DNA of 64,000 nucleotides from Cellulomonas sp. 73-92 (GTDB taxonomy: Bacteria; Actinomycetota; Actinomycetes; Actinomycetales; Cellulomonadaceae): positions 623,051-687,050 of the forward strand of contig NZ_MKTH01000013.1 of NCBI RefSeq assembly GCF_001898175.1, read 5' to 3'. Below are positions 33,958 to 47,515 of this stretch, in pieces. Position numbers and translations under genes: made by a program. Within the stretch, counting starts at the first letter, position 1; every line of letters begins with the position of its first letter. The notes beneath the pieces were generated by a model. It was not told the origin of the DNA. It saw only the letters and a program-made list of their open reading frames with translations, and searched no databases.

Positions 33958-34416
33958 TCACACGCCGCCGGGGAAGCCCAACCGGCGCCAGGCCTCGTAC
34001 GTGGCGACCGCCGCGGCGTTCGACAGGTTCATGGAGCGGCGCCCGGGCAGCATGGGGATCCGCACCTGGTCGGTGACGCGCGGGTGCGTCCGCGCCTCCG
34101 GCGGCAGCCCGGTCGGCTCGGGGCCGAACAGCAGCGTGTCCTCGTCGGCCCACTCCACGTCGGTGTACCGGCGCGTCGCCTGGGTGGTGAAGGCGAAGAC
34201 CCGGCCGACGCCGGCGAGCGCGTCGTCGAGGTCCGGGTGCACGACGACCTGGGCGAGGTCGTGGTAGTCGAGCCCGGCCCGCCGCAGCTTGGCCTCCGCC
34301 AGGTCGAAGCCGAGCGGCTCCACGAGGTGCAGCACGGCACCGGTGCCGCTGACCATCCGGATCGCGTTGCCGGTGTTGCCGGCGATCCGCGGCTCGTAGA
34401 AGACGACGTGCAGCAC
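33958..34416 (-). CDS. trmL: tRNA (cytidine/uridine-34 2'-O)-methyltransferase
   Basis: 152-aa SPOUT methyltransferase of the TrmL type. The knot motifs are seen in VVFYEPRIAGNTGNAIRMVSGTGAVLHLVEPLGF, LLFGPEPTGLPPEA and IPMLPGRRSMNLSNAAAVATYEAWRRLGF. It methylates the wobble ribose of leucine tRNAs in bacteria. GTG start; soluble. Length is normal for TrmL. Confidence 0.92.
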   Translation of the reverse strand: MLHVVFYEPRIAGNTGNAIRMVSGTGAVLHLVEPLGFDLAEAKLRRAGLDYHDLAQVVVHPDLDDALAGVGRVFAFTTQATRRYTDVEWADEDTLLFGPEPTGLPPEARTHPRVTDQVRIPMLPGRRSMNLSNAAAVATYEAWRRLGFPGGV

Positions 34417-34475
34417 GGTCGGGATCCTGCCACCGGGTCACTAGCCTGGTCGTACACCCCACGAGAGGACCGTCG

Positions 34476-35525
34476 ATGCCGACGCTCGAGCCGTACCAGG
34501 CCGCCCCCGACCGTTACGAGGCCATGCCCTACCGTCGGGTGGGCCGCTCCGGCCTCAAGCTGCCAGCCCTGTCGCTGGGGCTGTGGCACAACTTCGGCGA
34601 CGAGCACCTCTTCGGCACGCAGCGCGCCACCCTGCGCCGCGCGTTCGACCTCGGCATCACGCACTTCGACCTGGCGAACAACTACGGCCCGAAGCCGGGC
34701 GCGGCGGAGGAGAACTTCGGCCGCCACCTCGCCGCCGACTTCCGCCCGTACCGCGACCAGCTGATCATCTCGACGAAGGCCGGCTACGACATGGGGCCGG
34801 GCCCGATCGGCCCGTACCAGGAGTGGGGCTCGCGCAAGTACCTGCTCAGCTCGTTGGACGCGTCGCTGCGCCGCATGGGCCTGGACTACGTCGACATCTT
34901 CTACCACCACCGCCCGGACCCCGACACGCCGCTGGAGGAGACCATGGGCGCGCTCGCCCAGGCGGTCCGCTCCGGCAAGGCGCTCTACGTCGGCGTCTCC
35001 AACTACGGGCCGGCGCGCACCCGCGAGGCGTACCGGATCCTGTCCGAGATGGGCGTGCGGCTGCTCATCCACCAGCCGAGCTACTCGATGTTCAACCGGC
35101 ACGTCGAGCTCGTCGGCCCGGGTGAGACCGAGACGCTGCTGGACGTCGTCGGCGACCTCGGCGTCGGGACTATCGTCTTCTCCCCGCTCGCCCAGGGCCT
35201 GCTGACCGACCGCTACCTCTCGGGCTCGGTGCCCGCCGGCTCCCGTGTCGCGCAGGGCCGGTTCCTCACCGAGCGCAACCTCACGCCGGAGTACTTCGAG
35301 CGTGCGAGGGCGCTCGACGAGTTCGCGCGCGGTCGCGGCCAGACGCTCGCCGAGCTGGCGCTGACCTGGCTGCTGCGCGACGAGCGGGTGACGTCCGCCC
35401 TGATCGGCGCGTCGTCGGTCGCCCAGCTCGAGGACAACCTCGCCGCGCTCGCGGCGCCGCCGCTGACGCCCGACGAGATCGCGGCCCTCGAGCAGTGGGC
35501 GGTGGACGGCACCGGGGCCCGCTGA
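34476..35525 (+). CDS. Aldo/keto reductase, YghZ/GAP-reductase type
   Basis: 349 aa. Catalytic tetrad: Asp in THFDLANNYGP, Tyr in the same run, Lys in ISTKAGYDMGPGP, His in VDIFYHHRPDP. The GPIGPYQEWGSRKYLLSSLDASLRRMGLDYVDIFYHHRPD stretch is diagnostic of L-glyceraldehyde-3-phosphate reductases (YghZ, KCNAB-like). It reduces aldehydes with NADPH and may detoxify methylglyoxal. A TAGCCT box (34442-34447) and GAGAGGA ribosome site precede the ATG. Confidence 0.92.
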   Translation: MPTLEPYQAAPDRYEAMPYRRVGRSGLKLPALSLGLWHNFGDEHLFGTQRATLRRAFDLGITHFDLANNYGPKPGAAEENFGRHLAADFRPYRDQLIISTKAGYDMGPGPIGPYQEWGSRKYLLSSLDASLRRMGLDYVDIFYHHRPDPDTPLEETMGALAQAVRSGKALYVGVSNYGPARTREAYRILSEMGVRLLIHQPSYSMFNRHVELVGPGETETLLDVVGDLGVGTIVFSPLAQGLLTDRYLSGSVPAGSRVAQGRFLTERNLTPEYFERARALDEFARGRGQTLAELALTWLLRDERVTSALIGASSVAQLEDNLAALAAPPLTPDEIAALEQWAVDGTGAR

Positions 35526-35545
35526 CGGGTAGGCGGGCCGCCGGC

Positions 35546-36442
35546 CTAGGGGTTGACCTGGTCGCCGTCGACCATGAGGGAGTCGCTCTCGGACACCTCG
35601 AGGGCCTCGAGGGTCTCGTCCGCCAGCACGGTGTCGATGAGCCGGCGCGGGCCGCCGACGAGCGTGGAGTCGAGGTCCACCTCCGTGGCGACGCACCAGC
35701 TGCGGTCGTCGGGCCACAGCAGCGACGGGGTGCGCGTGCCCGGTCGGAAGGGCCGGACGTCCGCCCTCGCCGCGCCTTCGGCGAGCGCCCCCACGTCGTC
35801 GAGCGAGCCGGCGAACAGCATGTGGTGGCGGCCGGGCAGCTCGAGCATCGGGCCGCCGAGGACGCCGGGATCGAGCATCGGCCCGACGAGGACGTCGGGA
35901 TCCGGCGTCGGGTCGCCGAGGACGGCGGGCCCGCGGGACGTTCGGGCGGCGCCGCGCCGGCGTAGCCGCGCGCCCACGCCGGTGCCGCTCCTGCGCAGCC
36001 GCATGCCCAGAGGCACGCCCGCATCGCCGTCGTGCCGGGCGGTCAGGAGCACGGACGTCTGCCAACCGGACCCCTCCCAGAACGCGGCCGTCACGGCGTC
36101 CGGCCCGGTGAACCCCCGCAGGACGGCGACCAGCGCGGCGAGCTGCCCCGGGTCGAGCTCGCCCGGCACCGGATCCGCCCCCGGCCAGCCGCCCTGGTGC
36201 CGTCCCATGTCCGGCCGTCGCGCGACCTTCCACCACTGGGCGGTCGGGTGCACCACGGTGCCGACGCTCGCGGCGACCTCCACCCACCGCACCGGCTCGT
36301 TCCCGCGGCCCCTCGCCCGGTGCAGCACGCGCGCGTAGGCGTCGAAGCCGCGGGGCACGACCGATCCGACCCAGCCGCCGAACGGGCCGAGCCGGTCGGC
36401 GACCCAGCCGCCGCGCTCGACGTCGGTCACCCAGCGGAACAT
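35546..36442 (-). CDS. Hypothetical protein with internal repeats
   Basis: 298 aa; no known domain recognised. The N-terminal part (WVADRLGPFGGWVGSVVPRGFDAYARVLH, VHPTAQWWKVA) is Trp-rich, and the C-terminal part ends with CVATEVDLDSTLVGGPRRLIDTVL, which looks like a conserved globular end of an actinobacterial family. In the middle lie three ten-residue near-repeats (GPMLDPGVLG type). No signal peptide. Soluble; function unknown. Confidence 0.6.
   Translation of the reverse strand: MFRWVTDVERGGWVADRLGPFGGWVGSVVPRGFDAYARVLHRARGRGNEPVRWVEVAASVGTVVHPTAQWWKVARRPDMGRHQGGWPGADPVPGELDPGQLAALVAVLRGFTGPDAVTAAFWEGSGWQTSVLLTARHDGDAGVPLGMRLRRSGTGVGARLRRRGAARTSRGPAVLGDPTPDPDVLVGPMLDPGVLGGPMLELPGRHHMLFAGSLDDVGALAEGAARADVRPFRPGTRTPSLLWPDDRSWCVATEVDLDSTLVGGPRRLIDTVLADETLEALEVSESDSLMVDGDQVNP
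35841..35930 (-). repeat. Three 30-bp in-frame tandem repeats
   Basis: Imperfect 30-base units at 35841-35870, 35871-35900 and 35901-35930 within the hypothetical gene. Same unit length as the repeats in the FUSC-like gene but a different sequence. Confidence 0.8.
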
Positions 36443-36455
36443 GACGTCCAGCCTG

Positions 36456-38324
36456 TCAGGACGGATCCACGCCGTCGTCGTCTTTCGCGACGGCCTCGCC
36501 CGTCACCACGCCGAGCACGCCCGCGCCGTAGCGGTCGAGCTTGGCGGTGCCGACGCCGCCGATGCCGGCCAGCTCGTCGAGCGTCGTCGGGCGTCGCGTC
36601 GCCACCTCCCGCAGCGTGGCGTCGTGGAACACGACGTACGCCGGCAGGCCGGCCTCTCGGGCGACTCCCGCTCGCCAGGCCCGCAACCGCTCGAACAGGT
36701 CCGCGTCCGCGGCGGGAAGGTCGGCCGTCGCCTTGGCGGGCTTGGGACCCGCGCGACGGGAGCGCCCGGCGGCCGCCGCGTCGTGCCGCAGCCGGACCTC
36801 GCGCTCGCCGCGGAGCACCGCGGCGGAGTCGGGGGTCAGGTGCAGCGTGGAGTGCTCCGGCTCGACGCCGAGCAGCCGCGCGGCGACGAGCTGGCGCACC
36901 ACGGCGCGCCACTCGCCGTCGGACAGGTCGGCGCCGATGCCGAACGTCGACAGCTCGGCGTGCCCGAGCGAGCGGACCCGCTCGGTCGTCTTGCCCCGCA
37001 GCACGTCCACCACGTGCCCGACGCCGTACCGCTGCCCCCGCTGGTCGAGGCGCACCACGGTCGACAGCAGCTTCTGCGCGGGCACTGTTCCGTCGTACGA
37101 CGACGGCGGGTTCAGGCAGGTGTCGCAGTTGCCGCAGGGTGCGGACCCCTCGCCGAAGTACGAGAGCAGCTGCTGGCGCCGGCAGCCGACGGTCTCGCAG
37201 AGCGCGAGCATCGCGTCGAGGTGCTGCGCGAGGCGCCGCTTGTGCTGCTCGTCGCCCTCGGACATCTCGATCAGCCGGCGCTGCTGCACCACGTCCGCGA
37301 GCCCGTAGGCCAGCCAGGCGGTCGCGGGCAGGCCGTCCCGGCCGGCGCGGCCGGTCTCCTGGTAGTAGCCCTCGACCGACTTCGGCAGGTCGAGGTGCGC
37401 GACGAAGCGGACGTCGGGCTTGTCGATGCCCATGCCGAACGCGATGGTCGCCACCATGACCACGCCGTCCTCGCGCGCGAAGCGCGCCTGGTTGCGGGCG
37501 CGCACCGACCGGTCCAGGCCTGCGTGGTACGGCAGCGCATCGACGCCCTGACCGGCGAGCCAGGCCGCGGTCTCGTCGACCGACGCCCGCGTGAGGCAGT
37601 AGACGATCCCGGCGTCGCCGGGGTGCTCGTCGCGCAGCAGCGTCAGCAGCTGGGCCCGAGGGTTGTCCTTGGGGGCGATCCGGTACTGGATGTTGGGCCG
37701 GTCGAAGCTGGCGACGAAGTCGCGGGCGTCCGGCAGCTGGAGCCGGGCCCGGATCTCGGCGTGGGTGGCGGCCGTGGCGGTTGCCGTCAGCGCGAGCCGT
37801 GGCACGCCGGGCCATCGTTCGTGCAGCACCGCCAGCCGCAGGTACTCCGGACGGAAGTCGTGCCCCCACTGGGACACGCAGTGGGCCTCGTCGATGGCGA
37901 ACAGCGCCGGCGTGCCGCGGCCGAGCAGGTCCAGGGTCTCGGGGGACAGCAGCCGCTCCGGGGCGAGGTACAGCAGGTCCAGCTCGCCGGCGAGGTAGGC
38001 GCGCTCGGTCGCCGCCCGCTCGTCGTACCCCTGCGTGGAGTTGAGGTAGCCGGCACGCACGCCGGCGGTGGTCAGCGCGTCCACCTGGTCGTGCATCAGC
38101 GCGATCAGCGGGGACACGACGATCCCGGTGCCCTCGCCCACCAGCGACGGGATCTGGTAGCACAGGGACTTGCCGCCGCCGGTCGGCATGAGCACCACGG
38201 CGTCCCCGCCGCCGACCACGTGGTCGATCACGTCGGCCTGGAAGCCGCGGAACTCGTCGTACCCGAAGACCGTGCGCAGCACGCCGTTCGCTGCGTCGTG
38301 CGGGGTCACGGTGGCGGGCGGCAC
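36456..38324 (-). CDS. recQ: RecQ-family ATP-dependent DNA helicase
   Basis: 622 aa. Helicase motifs: [17 protein letters not shown] (Walker A), [19 protein letters not shown] (DEAH and aromatic-rich loop), [58 protein letters not shown] zinc-binding Cys set ([28 protein letters not shown]) and winged helix follow, then one HRDC domain near the C-terminus. It unwinds branched DNA in recombination repair. GTG 38324 chosen; the open frame runs on upstream into the divergent SDR gene. Confidence 0.95.
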   Translation of the reverse strand: MPPATVTPHDAANGVLRTVFGYDEFRGFQADVIDHVVGGGDAVVLMPTGGGKSLCYQIPSLVGEGTGIVVSPLIALMHDQVDALTTAGVRAGYLNSTQGYDERAATERAYLAGELDLLYLAPERLLSPETLDLLGRGTPALFAIDEAHCVSQWGHDFRPEYLRLAVLHERWPGVPRLALTATATAATHAEIRARLQLPDARDFVASFDRPNIQYRIAPKDNPRAQLLTLLRDEHPGDAGIVYCLTRASVDETAAWLAGQGVDALPYHAGLDRSVRARNQARFAREDGVVMVATIAFGMGIDKPDVRFVAHLDLPKSVEGYYQETGRAGRDGLPATAWLAYGLADVVQQRRLIEMSEGDEQHKRRLAQHLDAMLALCETVGCRRQQLLSYFGEGSAPCGNCDTCLNPPSSYDGTVPAQKLLSTVVRLDQRGQRYGVGHVVDVLRGKTTERVRSLGHAELSTFGIGADLSDGEWRAVVRQLVAARLLGVEPEHSTLHLTPDSAAVLRGEREVRLRHDAAAAGRSRRAGPKPAKATADLPAADADLFERLRAWRAGVAREAGLPAYVVFHDATLREVATRRPTTLDELAGIGGVGTAKLDRYGAGVLGVVTGEAVAKDDDGVDPS

Positions 38325-38391
38325 GCCGTCACTGTACGGAACCCCACCGACGCCCGGCGCGGCCCTCTCCACAGCGGTCGGGCCCGGTCCG

Positions 38392-38397
38392 TAGGGT
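38392..38397 (+). promoter_or_regulatory. TAGGGT -10 box of the SDR gene
   Basis: TAGGGT ends 6 bases before the ATG at 38404; leaderless type. Confidence 0.45.
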
Positions 38398-38403
38398 GGC
38401 CCC

Positions 38404-39222
38404 ATGGGTACAGCCATGGTCACCGGCGCGAGCGCCGGCCTCGGGCTCGAGTTCGCGTGGCAGCTGGCGACCGCGCGGCACGACGTCGTCCTCGTCGCGC
38501 GCGACGGCGAACGCCTGCACCGCCTGGCGTCGCAGCTGGAGGCCGCGGCCGGCGTGCGGACCGAGGTGATGGTCGCCGACCTGTCGCAGCGCGACCAGCT
38601 CGAACCACTGGTCGAGCGGCTGCGGCACCCGATCCGGCCGGTCGGCCTCCTCGTCAACAACGCGGGGTTCGGCATCGCGCAGCCGTTCATCGGCGGCGAC
38701 CTGGCCCGCGAGGAGGTCGCCCTCGACGTCATGGTCCGGGCGGTCCTCGTGCTGTCGCACGCCGCGGCGGGGGTGATGGTCGAGCGCGGGCGCGGCGCGA
38801 TCCTCAACGTCGCGTCGATCGCGTCGCTGCTGGCGTCCGGGACCTACTCGGCGCACAAGGCGTGGGTGCGGGCCTTCACCGAGGGGCTCGCCGTCGAGCT
38901 GCGGGGCACCGGTGTCACCGCGACCGCGCTGTGCCCGGGGCTGGTGCACACCGAGTTCCACCAGCGTGGCGGCATCGACACCGAGGCGTTCCCGTCGCTG
39001 TCGTTCCTCAACCCCGAGGACGTCGTGGCGTCGGCGCTCGCGGACGTGCGCCGCGGCGCCGTCATCTCCACGCCGTCGCTGCGCTACAAGCTGGTCGCCG
39101 GGTCGGCGCGGGTCGCCCCCCGGTGGGCGATCCGGGCGGTCGGCCGGTACCGGCGCGAGCTGCAGGACACGCACCGCGAGCCGAGCGACACCGAGCGGGC
39201 GCACGACGAGCGCACGGCCTGA
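38404..39222 (+). CDS. Short-chain dehydrogenase/reductase
   Basis: 272 aa. Rossmann [14 protein letters not shown], catalytic Ser in VASIASL, and YSAHK (YxxxK). Arg/Asp choice after strand 2 (VARDGERL) suggests NADP(H). The C-terminal extension ([25 protein letters not shown]) resembles acyl-CoA/long-chain SDRs of the DltE/YqjQ group. Substrate unknown. Twenty bases before pyrE, which has its own -10 box. Confidence 0.88.
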   Translation: MGTAMVTGASAGLGLEFAWQLATARHDVVLVARDGERLHRLASQLEAAAGVRTEVMVADLSQRDQLEPLVERLRHPIRPVGLLVNNAGFGIAQPFIGGDLAREEVALDVMVRAVLVLSHAAAGVMVERGRGAILNVASIASLLASGTYSAHKAWVRAFTEGLAVELRGTGVTATALCPGLVHTEFHQRGGIDTEAFPSLSFLNPEDVVASALADVRRGAVISTPSLRYKLVAGSARVAPRWAIRAVGRYRRELQDTHREPSDTERAHDERTA

Positions 39223-39229
39223 GTCCCGG

Positions 39230-39235
39230 TAGCCT
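39230..39235 (+). promoter_or_regulatory. TAGCCT -10 box of pyrE
   Basis: TAGCCT ends 6 bases before the GTG of pyrE at 39242; leaderless type. Confidence 0.45.
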
Positions 39236-39241
39236 GCGGCC

Positions 39242-39802
39242 GTGACCGACACCCGTGAACGGCTGCGCGACCTCATCACCGAGCTGGCCGTGGTGCGCGG
39301 CCGCATCACCCTGTCTTCCGGGCGGGAGGCCGACTACTACATCGACCTGCGGCGCATCACGCTGCACCACGAGGCGGCCCCGCTCGTCGGGCACGTGCTC
39401 CTCGACCGGCTGGAGGAGGTCGGCCTCGGCCCGGGCGAGGTGGACGCCGTCGGCGGCCTGACCCTCGGCGCCGACCCGGTCGCCGCGGCGCTCATGCACG
39501 CGGCGGCGTCCCGTGGGCTGGACCTCGACGCGTTCGTCGTGCGCAAGGAGGCCAAGGCCCACGGGCTGCAGCGGCGCATCGAGGGGCCGGACGTGGCGGG
39601 CCGGCGCGTGGTGGTCGTCGAGGACACGTCGACCACCGGCGGCTCGGCGCTGACCGCCGTCGACGCGGTGCGCGAGGCCGGCGGGAACGTGCTGGCGGTC
39701 GCTGCGCTGGTCGACCGGGACACCGGCGCCCGCGAGAAGGTCGAGGCGCTCGGCCTGCCGTACCACTACCTCTTCGGGCTGGCCGACCTCGGCCTCGGCT
39801 GA
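39242..39802 (+). CDS. pyrE: Orotate phosphoribosyltransferase
   Basis: 186 aa, normal length for PyrE. It joins orotate and PRPP to give OMP in pyrimidine synthesis. Visible: VRGRITLSSGREADYYIDLRRIT, catalytic-loop VVRKEAKAHGLQRRIEG and PRPP motif VVVVEDTSTTGGSAL. Soluble. GTG start. No other pyr gene is in the window. Confidence 0.96.
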   Translation: MTDTRERLRDLITELAVVRGRITLSSGREADYYIDLRRITLHHEAAPLVGHVLLDRLEEVGLGPGEVDAVGGLTLGADPVAAALMHAAASRGLDLDAFVVRKEAKAHGLQRRIEGPDVAGRRVVVVEDTSTTGGSALTAVDAVREAGGNVLAVAALVDRDTGAREKVEALGLPYHYLFGLADLGLG

Positions 39803-39844
39803 GGCTCGTTCAACGCCCGGCGTCCGGCTGCCGATGGGGGGAGC

Positions 39845-40669
39845 ATGAGGGGCTGGCACGTGGGCTCGATCACCGGGGCGCTGGCCGTCGCGGCCTTCGC
39901 GATGCGGTTCGCGCCGTTCCGGGTCGAGATGTGGGTCCTGGCGGCGGTCGTCGTCGGGGGTGCCCTGGTGGCGTGGCGCGCGCACGCGCGCGCCGACCGG
40001 CTGCGGGTCTGGGCGCGGACGACGGGCTGGGCGTGGTGGGGCGACGACGACCAGTCGCTCGCGCAGGTGTGCCACCACGACCCCTTCGTCGGGCCGCAGA
40101 AGGTCTCGGAGGCGATGCGCGGCAGCTTCGGCGGCCGGGAGGCCGTCTCGTTCGTCACGACCATCGGGGCGCAGGACACCACGGAGCTCGTCACGCAGCT
40201 CGCCGGGTTCGGCGGCAGCACGTTCGGGTCCCGGCGCGACGAGCAGCCGGTGCGGTTCCACATCGTCGCGGTCCGGCTTCCGATGTGGCTGCCCATGGTC
40301 GACCTGGTCCCGGAGACCTTCTCGGTCAAGGTCGGGAAGGCCGTCGGCGCGCAGGACCTGCAGTTCGAGTCGGACCAGTTCAACCGCGCCTACCGCGTCC
40401 AGGCGCGCGACGAGCGGGCGGCGTACGCCCTGATCCAGCCGGTGCTCATGGAGCGGCTGCTGCGCGACGACGCGCGCTCGGTGGCGTGGCGCACCGACGG
40501 CACCTGGGTGGTGTCGTGGCAGCTGGGGAGCACCGACCTCGACTCGCTGCTGCGCCGGCTCGGCGTGCTGTCGGCGGTCGCCGCGTCGATCCGTCCGCAC
40601 GTGTTCCAGCAGTACGGCATCGACACGGCCGGCTGGGACCCGACAGCACCTCCCACAGCCACCCTCTGA
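39845..40669 (+). CDS. DUF3137-like membrane-anchored protein
   Basis: 274 aa. One to two N-terminal membrane helices (residues 8-45) are followed by a soluble part with QFESDQFNRAYRVQARDERAAYALIQPVLMERLL and a Trp-containing end (DGTWVVSWQLGS). The Fxxx-YRV-xxx-D-xx-A pattern is that of DUF3137, whose members often lie beside lemA, as here. Function unknown. ATG start after GGGGGGAGC. Confidence 0.6.
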   Translation: MRGWHVGSITGALAVAAFAMRFAPFRVEMWVLAAVVVGGALVAWRAHARADRLRVWARTTGWAWWGDDDQSLAQVCHHDPFVGPQKVSEAMRGSFGGREAVSFVTTIGAQDTTELVTQLAGFGGSTFGSRRDEQPVRFHIVAVRLPMWLPMVDLVPETFSVKVGKAVGAQDLQFESDQFNRAYRVQARDERAAYALIQPVLMERLLRDDARSVAWRTDGTWVVSWQLGSTDLDSLLRRLGVLSAVAASIRPHVFQQYGIDTAGWDPTAPPTATL

Positions 40670-40723
40670 GCAGCGCCTTCGCTACCATGCGGTGACCGTC
40701 CCGACCGAAGGAAGGCTCGACCC

Positions 40724-41293
40724 GTGTCCGGTGGCACCCTCGCCCTGATCGTCATCGCCGTCATCGTCGTGCTCCTCCTGCTGTGGGCGGTGGCGCAGTA
40801 CAACGGCCTGGTCCGGCTCCGGAACCTCGTCCAGGAGGCCTGGCGCCAGATCGACACCGAGCTGCAGCGCCGGCACGACCTCATCCCCAACCTCGTCGAG
40901 ACGGTCAAGGGCTACGCCGCCCACGAGCGCGGGGTGTTCGACGAGGTGACCGCGGCCCGCGCCGCGGCCGCCCAGCCCGGCGTCGGCCCGGCGCAGCAGG
41001 CCCAGCAGGAGAACGTGCTGACCCAGGCGCTCGGACGCCTCTTCGCGGTCGCCGAGAACTACCCGGTGCTGCGCGCCAGCGAGAACTTCCAGCAGCTGCA
41101 GGCCGAGCTGTCCAACACCGAGGACCGCATCGCCGCCGGCCGCCGCTTCTACAACGCGAACGTGCGCGCGCTCAACATCAAGGTGGAGAGCTTCCCGTCC
41201 AACGTCGTGGCCGGCATGTTCGGCTTCACGCGGGCCGAGTACTTCGAGGCCGAGGACCCGCAGGTGCGCCAGGCGCCGACGGTGCAGTTCTGA
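40724..41293 (+). CDS. lemA: LemA-family protein
   Basis: 189 aa. One N-terminal membrane helix (about 6-26) then the LemA helical bundle: YNGLVRLRNLVQEAWRQIDTELQRRHDLIPNLVETVKGYAAHERGVFDEVTAARAAAA, then NFQQLQAELSNTEDRIAAGRRFYNANVRALNIKVESFPSNVVAGMFGF. The helical domain is expected outside. Role is unclear; often linked to envelope stress and Tpm/HtpX proteins. GTG start after AAGGAAGG. Confidence 0.94.
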   Translation: MSGGTLALIVIAVIVVLLLLWAVAQYNGLVRLRNLVQEAWRQIDTELQRRHDLIPNLVETVKGYAAHERGVFDEVTAARAAAAQPGVGPAQQAQQENVLTQALGRLFAVAENYPVLRASENFQQLQAELSNTEDRIAAGRRFYNANVRALNIKVESFPSNVVAGMFGFTRAEYFEAEDPQVRQAPTVQF

Positions 41294-42310
41294 TCAGAAG
41301 GTGAACGCGGCGACGTGCTGCTCGGTCGGCGGCCGCGCCGCCGGGTCGTGCAGCGCGGGCAGCTGGTGGAGCAGCGGGTCGACGAGGCCGCGCCGGGGGT
41401 CGATGATGCCGGCGTCCGCCATGCGCTCGAGCAGGTAGGCGACCTCCGCGGTCGACATCCCGAGCGCCGCGGCGAGCGGCGCCGGCTCGATGAACCGCCC
41501 GGCCGTGGTGCACATCGCGGTGATCACCTCGTCGAGCTGGACCGGGTGCAGCGCGAAGACGCCGATGTCCTTGAAGAGCCCCTCCTCGAGCAGCTCGACG
41601 AACTCGTGGCTGACGCGCCCGAGGTCACGGTGCTCGGCGAGAGCGCGCGGGTACCCGCCGTGCTGGATGAAGGCCTTCCGGGCGGCCTCGGGGTCCGAGC
41701 CGGGGCGCGCGACGAGCAGCTCGGCGAGCGTGGAGGGCCGCAGGTAGCGCACGGACATCTGGCCCGGGTAACGGGCCGGCAGGTCCTCGACGACCGCTCC
41801 GGCGATCGAGGCCGTCACGAGGAGCTGGGCGTTCGGCGCCCCGCCGGCGACGACGTCGATCCAGTCCTCGGAGACGGAGGCCTCGTCGAGCACGACGAGG
41901 CGCGGGCCGTCGCAGGCGGGGGCGCCCACCCTCGTCGGGCGGCGCAGCGCGTTGTCGAGGTCGGCCGGCTCGAGCGGGTCGCGCTCCGGCTGCTCCGGCC
42001 CCGGCTCGACCGGCACCCAGAGGATGGCGCGCGGGTCGACAGCCAGGTCCGACAGCACCCGCAGCACGAGGTCCTTGGCGGCGGTCGTCTTGCCCACCCC
42101 GCGCGGGCCGACGAGCACGGTCGCGACACCGGCGCGGGGCGCGGTGCCGATCTCCGCGAGCGCGTCGCGGCCGGCCCGCGTCGCGGGGACCCACTCGTGT
42201 CGCTCACGCTGTGCGAGCTCGGGGTCGTCGGAGACCCAGGTCACCCGATGGTGTCGTGACCACCAGGGGTTCGCCGCGCGCAGCACCTGAGCCAGCTCGC
42301 TCGGACGCAT
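41294..42310 (-). CDS. AAA-type ATPase (DUF4143-related architecture)
   Basis: 338 aa. Walker A LVGPRGVGKTTAAKDL, Walker B LVVLDEAS, sensor-like VTASIAGAV, and a C-terminal winged helix (ALGMSTAEVAYLLERMADAGII). Layout corresponds to STAND-like ATP-binding proteins with DUF4143, although the DUF4143 nuclease-like part is short. Partner and target unknown; no toxin or methylase beside it. Ends on lemA convergently. Confidence 0.75.
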   Translation of the reverse strand: MRPSELAQVLRAANPWWSRHHRVTWVSDDPELAQRERHEWVPATRAGRDALAEIGTAPRAGVATVLVGPRGVGKTTAAKDLVLRVLSDLAVDPRAILWVPVEPGPEQPERDPLEPADLDNALRRPTRVGAPACDGPRLVVLDEASVSEDWIDVVAGGAPNAQLLVTASIAGAVVEDLPARYPGQMSVRYLRPSTLAELLVARPGSDPEAARKAFIQHGGYPRALAEHRDLGRVSHEFVELLEEGLFKDIGVFALHPVQLDEVITAMCTTAGRFIEPAPLAAALGMSTAEVAYLLERMADAGIIDPRRGLVDPLLHQLPALHDPAARPPTEQHVAAFTF

Positions 42311-42360
42311 GGCTCAGCATGACTCGTGACGTTTGTCACGAGGAGGGACCTCGGACCTGG

Positions 42361-43023
42361 TCAGGCGTCCAGGGCTGCGGCGGCCCGCCGAGCCTTGTGC
42401 CGCCGCCGGAGGGCCTCGACGATCATCGGCGAGACCGAGACCAGGACGACGAGCACGAGGAGGACCTCGATGTTGCTCTTGACGAACGGCAGCCCACCCA
42501 GCGCGTAGCCGAGCCAGGTGACGCCACCGGCCCACAGGACGACGCCGATCGCGTTGTAGGTCACGAAGTGGCGGTACGGCATCCGGACGACGCCGGCCAC
42601 CGCGGCGGCGTACGTGCGGACGAAGGGGATGAACTGCGCGACGACGAGGGTGCGGCCGCCGTAGCGGTCGAAGTAGGCCTGCGTCTCGTCGATGTACCGC
42701 CGCTTGAAGATGCGGCCGTCGGGCCGGTCGAACAGCCGTTTGCCGATGACGCGTCCCAGGAAGTAGCCGCACTGCGTGCCGGCGAACGCAGTGAGGATGA
42801 GGATCACCGACAGCCAGCCGATCACGGGCAGGTGCGACCCGGGCTGCGCCGCGATCGCCCCGGCGGTGAACATCAGCGAGTCACCGGGCAGGAACGGGAA
42901 CAGCAGCCCGACCTCGACGAACACCATCGCCATGATGAGGAGGAGCCCCCACGTGCCGACGTGGCGGATGATCGGCTCGGGGTCGAGGATGCTGGCGTGG
43001 ACGGCCGCGGCGGCTAGGAGCAC
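42361..43023 (-). CDS. DedA-family membrane protein
   Basis: 220 aa with about five hydrophobic segments including re-entrant loops. Family blocks: FVEVGLLFPFLPGDSLMFTAGAIAAQ, DRYGGRTLVVAQFIPFVRTYAAAVAGVVRMPYRHFVTYNAIGVVLWAGG. DedA proteins act as undecaprenyl-phosphate or lipid flippases in the membrane. The GTG at 43023 is chosen because upstream sequence overlaps the fba promoter. Pairs with fbaA divergently, as in M. tuberculosis (Rv0364-Rv0363c). Confidence 0.91.
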   Translation of the reverse strand: MLLAAAAVHASILDPEPIIRHVGTWGLLLIMAMVFVEVGLLFPFLPGDSLMFTAGAIAAQPGSHLPVIGWLSVILILTAFAGTQCGYFLGRVIGKRLFDRPDGRIFKRRYIDETQAYFDRYGGRTLVVAQFIPFVRTYAAAVAGVVRMPYRHFVTYNAIGVVLWAGGVTWLGYALGGLPFVKSNIEVLLVLVVLVSVSPMIVEALRRRHKARRAAAALDA

Positions 43024-43126
43024 GCCGAACAGACTAGGCGACGTTGCCCTGACGTCCCGGGCTCCGGGTGAGAGAAGCGTGGAAGGATCGGGGGGACATC
43101 CCCCGACCACCACAGGAGAAGCTGCG

Positions 43127-44152
<1,026 letters not shown>

Positions 44153-44175
44153 CCCGACCCGAGGCCGCCCTCGTC

Positions 44176-44589
44176 CTACTGCTGGTCCGCCAGCGGTCGG
44201 AAGGGGGCGGCTTCGTCGTCCCCGGCGACGTCGACGAGCTCGCCGATGCGGGTGACCTCGAGGAGGAACTTCACCGTCGGCGGCACGCGCAGCAGCCGGA
44301 CGCGGTGCTTGCTGTGGATCGACAGGCGCGCGAGGAACGCGACTCCCGCGGAGTCCATGAACGTCACGTGGTGGGCGTCGACCTCGATCGGGAGGTCGTG
44401 ACGGTCGGCCTCGGTGGCCGCCTCGACCAGGTCGTCGCCCAGGTCGGAGTCGACGTCGCCGGACAGGACGATCCGCACCCGGTCCTCGCCGACGAGCACC
44501 TGGACCGCCCCCGGCTCGCTCGGCATCGTCGGCAGACCCGCCGAGGCATCGTCGCCCACGGGCATCTGGGAGCTGGTGTCGTCGATCAC
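44176..44589 (-). CDS. STAS-domain anti-sigma antagonist-like protein
   Basis: 137 aa. STAS domain at about 30-120 with VRIVLSGDVDSDLGDDLV and VTFMDSAGVAFLARLSIHSK, which keeps the phosphorylatable Ser in DSAGV. Such proteins switch sigma factor activity by binding an anti-sigma kinase. No kinase or sigma gene is adjacent. The 30-residue N-terminus and 15-residue C-terminus are less conserved. Ends convergently with fbaA. Confidence 0.84.
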   Translation of the reverse strand: MIDDTSSQMPVGDDASAGLPTMPSEPGAVQVLVGEDRVRIVLSGDVDSDLGDDLVEAATEADRHDLPIEVDAHHVTFMDSAGVAFLARLSIHSKHRVRLLRVPPTVKFLLEVTRIGELVDVAGDDEAAPFRPLADQQ

Positions 44590-44674
44590 GGACCCCCCTC
44601 CGCGGTTGCCGGACGGGTGAACGCTAGAGAGCCGCGACGGCGCTGGTCAACACCTTCACCCGAGCGGCGCTGGG

Positions 44675-47484
<2,810 letters not shown>

Positions 47485-47515
47485 CGGTACCCCACGTCGC
47501 TAGTCTGGACCCAGG

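Noticed and set aside
38324..38807. N-terminal extension of RecQ
   Set aside because: It would overlap the whole divergent promoter and the first third of the SDR gene; residues are low-complexity.
41294..42310. Defence-system ATPase
   Set aside because: No nuclease, methylase or toxin gene is next to it and the surroundings are housekeeping genes.
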